A DNA stretch of 5,345 nt. Source: a bacterium UBP12_UBA5184 (GTDB lineage: Bacteria; Vulcanimicrobiota; Vulcanimicrobiia; Vulcanimicrobiales; Vulcanimicrobiaceae). The translations under genes were made by a program, and so were the position numbers. The stretch lies in NCBI GenBank assembly GCA_002413145.1, contig DHWK01000058.1, positions 2,343 to 7,687 of the forward strand. The letters are read 5' to 3'. Below the pieces are notes generated by a model. It ran no database searches, was not told the DNA's origin, and saw only the letters and a list, made by a program, of their open reading frames with translations. Each line of letters begins with the position of its first letter. The first letter of the stretch is position 1. Shown piece by piece: positions 1 through 5,345 of this stretch.

Positions 1-1
1 C

Positions 2-847
2 GTAATCGTCGATCCCGCGAGCGGCGGGATGCGGAAGTATGCGCGCGCCGATTTCGAACGTTTGCCCCGCTGGGTCAGCCGCGTCTATCCCGACGAACTC
101 GCGATCTCGTACAACGAATGGTTCGGAAAGTTCGTCCACGGGATGTGGAATTATCTGCTCGCCAAACGCGACGTTCACGTCCCGGCCCGGCCCGAAGTGT
201 TCGGACTCCTCGCCGGGGAACGCTTCGTTTGGTTCGTTGACCACACATCGCCGGCGAGCGACCAATCGATGACCGGCTTCACCTACATGGATACGGTCAG
301 CGGGAGGATGACGTACTATACCTCCTCCGGCGGCGAGTTCAATTCGCGCGGCGCCGAAGACGCGGTCGCGTCGAACCCGATCGTGCGGCAAGGAAAACTC
401 GTGCCGACGCAGCCGATTCTCTACAATGCCTTTCAACAGAACACGTGGATCGTGCCGCTGGTCGCCCCCGACACGGGAAAATATCAGACCCTCGCGCTGG
501 TGCAGGCGAAGAACGGCCGCGTCGTCGTCGGTTCGACGGCGAGTGCCTCGCCGCAGAAGGACGCCTTCACCCAATATGCGGCGCTGCTCGGGATCGCAAA
601 CGCCGTCCCCGAGAGCGACTCCGGCCTCAAGTATTTCCAGGGCGAAGTCGACCGTATCGCGGCGGCTCCGGGGGGTAGCCTCTATTTCACCTTGCGGGGC
701 AGCCGGCGGATCTTCAGTCTCGAGGCGGCGGCCGCGCAGGCGCTCTTGGCGCGAAGCGGCGACCGCGTGCGTTTCCGAGCCGTACCCGCCAGAGACGGCT
801 CGATTCCGAAAGCTCGCGACTTCCGGGATGCCGCGCTGGGCCAGTGA
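2..847 (+). CDS. Conserved protein of unknown function, C-terminal part (5' truncated by window edge)
   Basis: The frame is open from the first bases of the window (reading VIVDPASGGMRKY), so the ATG at 29 is almost surely internal and the gene begins outside. The visible 281 residues contain no membrane segment. They run through an aromatic-rich part (WVSRVYPDELA, then FGKFVHGMWNYL), a segment with SDQSMTGFTYMDTVSG, and a C-terminal stretch of about 55 residues (GGSLYFTLRGSRRIFSL, then GDRVRFRAVP) that looks like a small beta-barrel. From memory this order resembles a large membrane-anchored family of unknown function in Firmicutes and Actinobacteria, whose N-terminal part carries transmembrane helices. 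I cannot verify this here. The stop TGA (845-847) overlaps the GTG start of the next gene, suggesting co-translation. Being a real gene is near certain; function is not known. Confidence 0.85.
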   Translation, partial: VIVDPASGGMRKYARADFERLPRWVSRVYPDELAISYNEWFGKFVHGMWNYLLAKRDVHVPARPEVFGLLAGERFVWFVDHTSPASDQSMTGFTYMDTVSGRMTYYTSSGGEFNSRGAEDAVASNPIVRQGKLVPTQPILYNAFQQNTWIVPLVAPDTGKYQTLALVQAKNGRVVVGSTASASPQKDAFTQYAALLGIANAVPESDSGLKYFQGEVDRIAAAPGGSLYFTLRGSRRIFSLEAAAAQALLARSGDRVRFRAVPARDGSIPKARDFRDAALGQ

Positions 848-1455
848 GCGCGCTTCGCCACTTGGACGCGATGACGACCAGCCGCCTGCGCCTCGCTGCG
901 GTCACGCCGGCGAACGCCGGCGTCTTGTGGCGCTTGATGCAGGAGCCGAAGCTGCGAGAATTTCAAGACGTTCCGCGCTTGGGGCGCGAGGAGTTCGCGC
1001 GCCGCGTCGCGCAGCGGCCGAAGCAATTTCAGGCGAGCGCCGTCGGTCGTTTCGAGTGGCTGGTTAGTCTGACCGAGGAACGTCGTGCGATCGGCTGGGT
1101 CTCGTTACGCGTCGGCGAACAACCGCGCAACTCAGCTGAGATCGGCTACAGTTTTTTGGCGCAGTACCGGACGCAAGGCTATGCCACCGAAGCGGTCACG
1201 GCGCTCGTCGAGGCGGCGTTTACGGGCAGCGAACTCACCCGCATCGAAGCGTGCTGCCTGCCCGAAAATCTCGCCTCGTGCCGCCTACTCGAGCGGATCG
1301 GCTTCGCGTACAAGAAATCGCAGCGCAACGCCGCGGTGGTGCGGGGTCGCGCCGTCGACATCGTCGTCTACGAGTTGACGCGCGAGCGCTGGCAGCCGGC
1401 TCAGTCGGGGTCGGCGAATACGATCGTGATGCCGGCATCGACGAAGCCGAAGTAG
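844..1455 (+). CDS. GNAT family N-acetyltransferase, RimJ/RimL-like
   Basis: A 203-residue protein of the Acetyltransf_3 (RimJ/RimL/SpeG-like) group, which moves an acetyl group from acetyl-CoA to an amine; the acceptor cannot be told. The N-terminus has the usual SRLRLAAVTPAN opening (13-24). The acetyl-CoA loop is YRTQGYATEAV (108-118), matching Q/R-x-x-G-x-G/A as RTQGYA. Motif B is ENLASCRLLERIGF (141-154), and the fold ends near VVYELTRERW (174-183), followed by a 20-residue polar tail. I chose GTG at 844 because it overlaps the upstream TGA as GTGA, a usual coupling arrangement. ATG at 871 would give 194 residues and still keep the whole domain, so it is a real alternative; neither has a clear Shine-Dalgarno. 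The last 55 bp overlap the convergent Nudix gene. Confidence 0.9.
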   Translation: MSALRHLDAMTTSRLRLAAVTPANAGVLWRLMQEPKLREFQDVPRLGREEFARRVAQRPKQFQASAVGRFEWLVSLTEERRAIGWVSLRVGEQPRNSAEIGYSFLAQYRTQGYATEAVTALVEAAFTGSELTRIEACCLPENLASCRLLERIGFAYKKSQRNAAVVRGRAVDIVVYELTRERWQPAQSGSANTIVMPASTKPK

Positions 1456-1856
1456 CGCCGCGCCTCGCCCCGCAGATACGCAGTCAGCGGCTCGCGGACG
1501 GCGCGCGTCGGCAAACGAGCGGCGACGCGATTGCGTTCGACCCATTCGAGCGCGACGACGTGGGCGTCGGCCTTCGGCAATTGCGGTTCGGCATCGGCGG
1601 CGGCAGTTACGGCGAATGTTACGTTCAAGAAATGCGTTGCGGTCGCACGATCGTGCGATTCGCTGACGTACAAGAGACCTTCGACGGCGATTTCGAGCCC
1701 GGTTTCTTCGCGGAATTCTCGCGCCAGCGCCGCGCCCAGCAACTCATCGTTGCGTTGCCGCCCGCCCGGCAGATTCCAAAGCGGTTGGGCGTGATTCGGA
1801 TAGCGCGACGCGGCGAGCAAGATGCGTCCGGCGCGCTCGAGGACGCCGGTGCACAG
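1401..1856 (-). CDS. Nudix hydrolase (start codon uncertain)
   Basis: Nudix hydrolases cleave nucleoside diphosphates linked to another group, using a metal bound by the Nudix box. The box is perfect here: G-x5-E-x7-REFREETGL follows WNLPGG (residues 32-54 counted from 1856), with the metal-binding REFREE glutamates intact. The fold's first strand reads CTGVLERAGRILLAAS and lies upstream of the first standard start, TTG at 1820. Between the in-frame stop at 1910-1908 and 1820 there is no ATG, GTG or TTG, only CTG at 1856 and ATC at 1823. I therefore place the start at CTG 1856 (151 residues). TTG 1820 would give 139 residues and cut off strand one. The gene starts 13 bp after the small secreted protein, probably in one transcript. 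Its last 18 codons plus the stop overlap the end of the convergent GNAT gene. Substrate unknown. Confidence 0.8.
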   Translation of the reverse strand: MCTGVLERAGRILLAASRYPNHAQPLWNLPGGRQRNDELLGAALAREFREETGLEIAVEGLLYVSESHDRATATHFLNVTFAVTAAADAEPQLPKADAHVVALEWVERNRVAARLPTRAVREPLTAYLRGEARRYFGFVDAGITIVFADPD

Positions 1857-1869
1857 GTGGACGCGTGCG

Positions 1870-2193
1870 CTAGAAAGCGAGGTCGGGCTCGGGCAGGCCG
1901 GGCATCGCTAGATGGCGGCGCTTGAGCGGATTGTATTCCGGCGTCGCGAGCGGGGCCGGCGATGTGGCGCCATTCGGCTTGTGCGGCCCGCTCCCAAACT
2001 GCGGCGCCTTAAAGGCTGGCGCGGATTGCGGTCTCTGGCCGCCTTGGAGCTGCAGCGTTGCGCGCACCGACGCGACCGGATTTTGCCGGACCGCCATAGG
2101 GGCCACCGTGTGAGACGTTCCCTTCGCGTTCGCCGCCGCCGCGTTCGCCGCGAAGTAAATTATCGCGAACGTCGCGGCCGTCCGAAACTTCAT
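1870..2193 (-). CDS. Small secreted proline-rich protein, unknown function
   Basis: A 107-residue protein I do not recognise. Residues 1-23 look like a Sec signal peptide: MKFR, a hydrophobic run AATFAIIYFAANAAAA, and an A-N-A site with cleavage expected before K24. The mature part (about 84 residues) has no cysteine, is rich in proline, alanine and glutamine, looks disordered (GGQRPQSAPAFKAPQFGSG, 51-69), and ends with a basic KRRHLAMPGLPEPDLAF segment. There is no lipobox and no second membrane segment, so it is probably released outside the membrane. The ATG at 2193 is supported by GAAGG ten bases upstream. It lies 61 bp after the glycosyltransferase stop and 13 bp before the proposed Nudix start. 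The signal peptide and RBS argue for a real gene. GC-rich antisense frames are open here, so some doubt remains. Confidence 0.65.
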   Translation of the reverse strand: MKFRTAATFAIIYFAANAAAANAKGTSHTVAPMAVRQNPVASVRATLQLQGGQRPQSAPAFKAPQFGSGPHKPNGATSPAPLATPEYNPLKRRHLAMPGLPEPDLAF

Positions 2194-2203
2194 TCGGCGC
2201 GGG

Positions 2204-2208
2204 CCTTC
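2204..2208 (-). promoter_or_regulatory. Ribosome binding site of the small secreted protein
   Basis: On the minus strand GAAGG lies ten bases upstream of the ATG at 2193. It helps fix the start immediately before the signal peptide. A longer in-frame reading back to 2415 would put about 74 polar residues before it. Confidence 0.5.
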
Positions 2209-2254
2209 GCGCGGCGTATGGCGGAGGTCCTCTCTCTCGATGCCGCAAGCCTCC

Positions 2255-3124
2255 TCAGCGCGCGACGACGGGGGCCCGGTAGAGCCGGAGATGCTGCGCC
2301 AGGCGAAGACGGACGCGTAGATACTCGTTGACCGCCCGCAGCCCGGCGCGCAGCCGGGTCGAGCCGCTGCGCCGAGCGCGAAATTCGGCCTCGAGCGCGG
2401 CGAATTCGCCGGCATGGCGCCGCTCGAGGTCGGCGATGGCGGCCTGCGCCGCGCGCGGATGGGATCCGCGGTAGGGTCGCACTCGCGCCGCCTGTTCTAG
2501 GAAAATCTCCTCGGGCCGGCTGCGCCTCGGGCGCGGCGTCGGATCGCCGAGGTCGGTATAGAGACGATGCTTTTCGATGAGGACCTGGGGCGGGACGACG
2601 TTGCCGTAATGATGATAGATGTACGGAACGACGAGCGTTCGGCCACGGACGCCTTGCGGCACCTCGTGCACCGCGTTGACCCAGCGCAACGCCGGGTCGA
2701 ACCGGTAAAAAACCGAACGTCGCGCGACGTCGGTGATCCAACCAAACGTTCCGAGAAAATGGTAAGTGTACGCGTCGAGCCGGCCGACGCCCGCATCGAG
2801 TCGCGGCAAGACCTCGCGCGCGAGGTAGCGTATCTGGTCGCCGTGGACCTCGTCGGCATCGGCGAAAAGAACCCAATCGGGCGGCCTTTCGGACGCGAGA
2901 AGCGCCGCGTACGCGCGGTTGCGCATGTCGGCGAAATCGACGAACGGGTGGCGCGCGAGGATTAGGCTGCCACGCCGCCCGAGGTCGCTCGCTTCGAGGG
3001 TCGCGACGCTCTCGCTCCGCGCCAAGCCTGAGTTGTCGTTGACGGCGAGCAGATCGACGGCATCGCGAAGGGAAGCGAGCAACGGCGCGAGATAGGGTTC
3101 GGGCGCCGCGCCGACGCAGAGCAT
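2255..3124 (-). CDS. GT-A fold glycosyltransferase, family 2-like
   Basis: A 289-residue protein expected to move a sugar from a nucleotide sugar to an acceptor, in the cytoplasm or at the inner face of the membrane; no membrane segment is visible. The N-terminal MLCVGAAPEPYLAPLLASL plus VDLLAVNDNSG (23-33) is the nucleotide-binding start of a GT-A fold. DWVLFADADE (83-92) carries the metal-binding D-x-D (D89, D91). Later marks are FYRFDPALRWVNAVHE (139-154) and YHHYGN (170-175), like the 'VHE' and 'HYG' positions of family 2 enzymes. The tail (230-289) is basic and probably helical. The start is uncertain: ATG 3124 overlaps the divergent GNAT start, while ATG 3157 would add MSKSSTVTIAC, giving a longer first strand and a 35 bp overlap with GNAT. 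Neither has a good ribosome binding site. It is first of three same-strand genes; the sugar and acceptor are unknown. Confidence 0.87.
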   Translation of the reverse strand: MLCVGAAPEPYLAPLLASLRDAVDLLAVNDNSGLARSESVATLEASDLGRRGSLILARHPFVDFADMRNRAYAALLASERPPDWVLFADADEVHGDQIRYLAREVLPRLDAGVGRLDAYTYHFLGTFGWITDVARRSVFYRFDPALRWVNAVHEVPQGVRGRTLVVPYIYHHYGNVVPPQVLIEKHRLYTDLGDPTPRPRRSRPEEIFLEQAARVRPYRGSHPRAAQAAIADLERRHAGEFAALEAEFRARRSGSTRLRAGLRAVNEYLRVRLRLAQHLRLYRAPVVAR

Positions 3125-3584
3125 GCAGGCGATCGTGACGGTTGAACTCTTCGACATTACGGATGCCCGGCGTTTGGAAGAAGCGCTGGCGATTCGGTTG
3201 CGGGTGTTCGTGGACGAGCAGGGCGTTCCGCTGGAGCTCGAGATCGACGAGCACGATCGCGATGATCTCGGGGCGGTGCACGTCTTGATCCGCGAAAGCG
3301 GCGAGCCGCGGGTGGCGATCGGCACCGGCCGGTTCTACGTCCTCGGCGGCGACGCCGTCCAAATCGGGCGCATGGCGGTTCTCCCGGAGGCGCGTGGCCG
3401 CGGGGCCGGCGCGGCGATCCTGGAGGTCCTCGCGGCCGAGGCACGCCGCCTGGGTTTCGCCGTGGCGCGCCTCGACGCACAGGCGCACGCGGCCGACTTC
3501 TATCGGAAGTTTGGGTTTGCCGACGGCGGGGAGCGGCACTGGGACGCCGGCATCTTGCACCAGCCGATGAGCCGGGTGCTCTAG
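3123..3584 (+). CDS. GNAT family N-acetyltransferase, ElaA/YjcF-like
   Basis: A 153-residue single-domain acetyl-CoA-dependent N-acetyltransferase; acceptor unknown. The N-terminal IRLRVFVDEQGVPLELEIDEHD (24-45) is the hallmark of the ElaA/YjcF-like subgroup. Motif A is IGRMAVLPEARGRGAGAAIL (81-100), with the acetyl-CoA loop RGRGAG (91-96). Motif B is DFYRKFGF (125-132), and the end GILHQPMSRVL matches the usual 'GIPH..M' ending. Length is normal for the group. The in-frame stop at 3093 leaves ATG 3123 as the first start. GTG 3135 is an alternative, with AGGCG just upstream and a more typical N-terminus (MTVELFDITD). Its 5' end abuts the divergent glycosyltransferase, so any promoter must lie inside that gene; I could not identify one. 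Confidence 0.92.
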   Translation: MQAIVTVELFDITDARRLEEALAIRLRVFVDEQGVPLELEIDEHDRDDLGAVHVLIRESGEPRVAIGTGRFYVLGGDAVQIGRMAVLPEARGRGAGAAILEVLAAEARRLGFAVARLDAQAHAADFYRKFGFADGGERHWDAGILHQPMSRVL

Positions 3585-3679
3585 CCTGCGAGCTGCAACG
3601 GTCGGCGGTTTGCAGGGGGTCGTAGCTGATACGAATCCACAACCGATCGGGCTGCCCGCTGTCGCGGGAGGCGTCCGCC
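3585..3679. other. Spacer after the GNAT gene with short inverted repeats
   Basis: No coding signal is seen. A 6 bp inverted repeat CTGCAA/TTGCAG (3593-3598, 3610-3615) begins nine bases after the GNAT stop. A 5 bp stem CCCGC/GCGGG with a TGTC loop lies at 3655-3668. Neither is followed by a run of T, so neither is a convincing intrinsic terminator; they may still mark the transcript end or be chance in GC-rich DNA. Confidence 0.3.
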
Positions 3680-3708
3680 GGCCCGCGCGCCTTGACGCGA
3701 AGCGGGCC
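3680..3708. repeat. 7 bp inverted repeat around the rpoB -35 element
   Basis: GGCCCGC (3680-3686) is exactly mirrored by GCGGGCC (3702-3708) with a 15 bp gap that contains the TTGACG element. The position would suit an operator for a dimeric regulator. No T tract follows, so it is not a terminator. In GC-rich DNA a 7 bp match can arise by chance. Confidence 0.35.
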
Positions 3709-3720
3709 CCATGCTAAGAT
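3692..3720 (+). promoter_or_regulatory. Sigma70-type promoter for rpoB
   Basis: TTGACG (3692-3697, five of six matches to the -35 consensus) is separated by exactly 17 bp from TAAGAT (3715-3720, four of six matches to the -10). TGC directly before the -10 makes it an extended -10 promoter. Transcription would begin near 3725-3729, giving a leader of roughly 67-71 bases. It is the best promoter match I could find in the window and sits where rpoB needs one. Confidence 0.7.
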
Positions 3721-3731
3721 TCCCGTCTATG

Positions 3732-3749
3732 CCCGGAGGCCTCTTCGGG
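3732..3749 (+). promoter_or_regulatory. Hairpin in the rpoB mRNA leader
   Basis: CCCGGAG (3732-3738) pairs with CTTCGGG (3743-3749), seven pairs including one G-U, around a GCCT loop. It would form within the first 25 or so bases of the expected transcript. The CGGG of its 3' arm can instead pair with CCCG at 3763-3766, which precedes CGC and five T (3770-3774), so the two structures exclude each other. It may stabilise the 5' end or take part in attenuation; the second structure is weak. Confidence 0.4.
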
Positions 3750-3795
3750 TCGGTTTCCCTTGCCCGCGCTTTTTGAGAGAATATAAGAAAACCTG

Positions 3796-5345
3796 ATGGC
3801 GAAATCGGTACTTCCCAAGTCGTCGACCGGCAAGACGTCAGCGGGGAAGACGACCCGCTCGAAGCGTTCGGTCAAAGGGGAAGACGGCTCGCTAGCCAGC
3901 TCGACGGTTGCGAGCGGTTTTCACGTGGACGCCGGCGCGTTCACCGTCGAACGCTACGCAGATCCCGGACCGAAAACCGAGCGGCGCAGTTTTGCGAAGA
4001 TTACCGACGTCCTCGATCTGCCCGATCTGATCGAGCTGCAGAAAGCGTCCTTCCATTGGTTCATCACCGACGGATTGAAAGACGCCTTCGAGTCGATTTC
4101 ACCGATCAAAGATTTTACCGGCAACCTGGTGCTCGAATTCGGCGAGCATTCGCTGGGCGAAGCAAAATACTCAGTCGAAGAATGCCGCGAGCGCGACATG
4201 ACCTACAGCGCACCGCTGCGGGTGCGCGTCCGCTTGATCACGGCCGAGTCGGGCGAAATCAAGGGCATCCCCGATCAAGAGATCTTCATGGGCGATTTCC
4301 CGCTCATGACCGACAAGGGCACGTTCATGATCAACGGCGCCGAGCGCGTGATCGTGAGCCAGCTCGTCCGTTCGCCGGGCGTTTATTTCTTGCAAGACGT
4401 CGATACCAACAATCGCCCGACGTACAACGCGACGATCATCCCTAATCGCGGCGCCTGGATCGAGTTCGAGACCGACAACGGAACCAAGAACGACGAAACC
4501 GAGGGGACGGTCGGCGTTCGAATCGATAAGAACCACAAGATCTACGTTACGACGTTCGTGCGCGCGCTATCGCGCCCCGATCTGGGCTTCGATTGGGAGA
4601 GCGACGAGTCGATTCTCAAACTCTTCGAGAACAACCCGATCATCGTCAACTGTCTCGAGAAAGACAAAGACGTCCACACGCGTGAGGACGCCCTCAAGGA
4701 GATTTACAAGAAGCTCCGTCCGGGCGAACCCGAGAACGCCGAGAACGCCGAAAAACTCCTCGAGTCGCTGTTCTTCGACGAGAAGCGTTACGATCTGGCC
4801 GGCGTCGGGCGTTACAAACTCTCCGGCAAGCTCGAGCGCGAGTACCAGTCCGCCGATTTGAAGATTCCGCCGATCGAGAAGCGCTGCCTCGTGCGCGAAG
4901 ACATGATCGCGGTTATCCGGCGATTGCTCAAGGTCGCGACCAAACAGATCCACATCGACGACATCGATCATCTGGGCAACCGCCGCATCCGGTCCGTCGG
5001 CGAGCTGCTGCAGAATCAGTTCCGGGTCGGACTGCTGCGGCTCGAGCGCGTGGTGCGCGAGCGTATGACGGTGCAAGACATCGAGACGGTGACGCCGCAG
5101 GCGCTCATCAATATCCGCCCGGTCGTCGCCGCGATCAAAGAGTTCTTCGGTTCGAGCCAGCTCTCCCAATTCATGGACCAAACCAACTCGCTGGCCGAGC
5201 TGACCCACAAACGCCGGCTCTCGGCCCTCGGGCCCGGCGGCCTTTCGCGCGAACGCGCCGGCTTCGAAGTACGCGACGTCCATCACTCGCATTATGGCCG
5301 CATCTGCCCGATCGAGACGCCGGAGGGCCCGAACATCGGCCTGAT
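3796..5345 (+). CDS. rpoB: DNA-directed RNA polymerase subunit beta, N-terminal part (3' truncated)
   Basis: The beta subunit forms one pincer and part of the active centre of RNA polymerase. The first 516 codons are present and the frame leaves the window open. Landmarks: RRSFAKITDVLDLPDLIELQ (63-82), FMGDFPLMTDKGTFMINGAE (164-183), SQLVRSPGVYF (188-198), a dispersed lobe domain, then rifampicin cluster I, GSSQLSQFMDQTN through HKRRLSALGPGG (452-482), and HYGRICPIETPEGPNIGL (499-516). Residues matching E. coli D516, H526, R529 and S531 are D461, H471, R474 and S476, so a rifampicin-sensitive type is expected; E. coli P520 corresponds to S465. The first 60 or so residues are a basic, Ser/Thr/Lys-rich extension absent from Bacillus RpoB. 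A stop at 3784 limits the start to ATG 3796; GTG 3925 would remove most of the extension. The Shine-Dalgarno is weak (GAGAGA, 3775-3780). The upstream neighbour is a GNAT gene, not rplL. Confidence 0.98.
   Translation, partial: MAKSVLPKSSTGKTSAGKTTRSKRSVKGEDGSLASSTVASGFHVDAGAFTVERYADPGPKTERRSFAKITDVLDLPDLIELQKASFHWFITDGLKDAFESISPIKDFTGNLVLEFGEHSLGEAKYSVEECRERDMTYSAPLRVRVRLITAESGEIKGIPDQEIFMGDFPLMTDKGTFMINGAERVIVSQLVRSPGVYFLQDVDTNNRPTYNATIIPNRGAWIEFETDNGTKNDETEGTVGVRIDKNHKIYVTTFVRALSRPDLGFDWESDESILKLFENNPIIVNCLEKDKDVHTREDALKEIYKKLRPGEPENAENAEKLLESLFFDEKRYDLAGVGRYKLSGKLEREYQSADLKIPPIEKRCLVREDMIAVIRRLLKVATKQIHIDDIDHLGNRRIRSVGELLQNQFRVGLLRLERVVRERMTVQDIETVTPQALINIRPVVAAIKEFFGSSQLSQFMDQTNSLAELTHKRRLSALGPGGLSRERAGFEVRDVHHSHYGRICPIETPEGPNIGL

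Noticed and set aside
29..847. ATG at 29 as the true start of the first gene
   Set aside because: The frame stays open with sensible protein sequence (VIVDPASGG) to the window edge, so the ATG is probably internal.
1251..1925. 224-codon plus-strand open frame opposite the Nudix gene
   Set aside because: Composition is arginine-rich with no motif, and the opposite strand has a perfect Nudix box.
2009..2254. GGAGG (2250-2254, minus strand) followed by TTG 2248 and a 79-codon frame
   Set aside because: The strong Shine-Dalgarno-like sequence is only one base from the TTG, too close to work, and the frame is a low-complexity shadow of the secreted protein.
1912..2331. 139-codon plus-strand open frame
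   Set aside because: Arginine-rich with no domain, antisense to the small secreted protein and the end of the glycosyltransferase.
2194..2415. Longer version of the small secreted protein starting at 2415
   Set aside because: It would run through the end of the glycosyltransferase gene and bury the signal peptide behind about 74 polar residues; ATG 2193 with GAAGG is better.
2190..3560. 456-codon minus-strand open frame
   Set aside because: It spans both the GNAT gene and the glycosyltransferase in a different frame, is Arg/Pro/Ala-rich and shows no domain. It is a GC-driven shadow frame.
3593..3668. Intrinsic terminator after the GNAT gene
   Set aside because: The stems are short (5-6 bp) and no T run follows.
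4567..5292. 241-codon minus-strand open frame inside rpoB
   Set aside because: It is antisense to highly conserved RpoB sequence; its Asp/Val/Leu-rich text is what mirrored RpoB codons give.

Overview
This is a GC-rich bacterial chromosomal window, about 60% GC or more by eye. The clearest gene is rpoB, entering at the right end. Its N-terminal half reads like the Bacillus/Terrabacteria type of RNA polymerase beta subunit. High GC, dense packing with overlapping genes and this RpoB type would fit a soil lineage such as Candidatus Eremiobacterota (WPS-2) or a relative, but that placement is a guess from memory.

Layout. (1) 2-847, plus strand: the C-terminal 281 residues of a larger protein that starts outside the window, of unknown function. 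(2) 844-1455, plus: a RimJ/RimL-like GNAT acetyltransferase, coupled to the previous gene by a GTGA overlap. (3) A minus-strand set read from 3124 down to 1401: a GT-A fold glycosyltransferase, then a small secreted proline-rich protein, then a Nudix hydrolase. The Nudix gene runs 55 bp into the 3' end of the first GNAT gene. (4) 3123-3584, plus: a second, ElaA/YjcF-like GNAT, divergent from the glycosyltransferase, their ATG codons overlapping inside one CATG. (5) 3585-3795: a 211 bp spacer with a good sigma70-type promoter, a 7 bp inverted repeat around its -35 element, and a leader hairpin. (6) 3796 to the end: rpoB, first 516 codons, including rifampicin cluster I.

How the genes relate. 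The three minus-strand genes may form one transcription unit and could act on the cell surface (sugar transfer plus an exported protein), but the Nudix member does not obviously fit. The GNAT and Nudix genes are small enzymes whose substrates cannot be read from sequence. rpoB has its own promoter and is not directly preceded by rplJ-rplL. I see no mobile element, CRISPR array, tRNA or rRNA. I found no clear new biological system. The best leads are a Nudix gene without a standard start codon where its fold begins, the shared-ATG divergent pair, the rpoB promoter/leader architecture, and the unrecognised small secreted protein.
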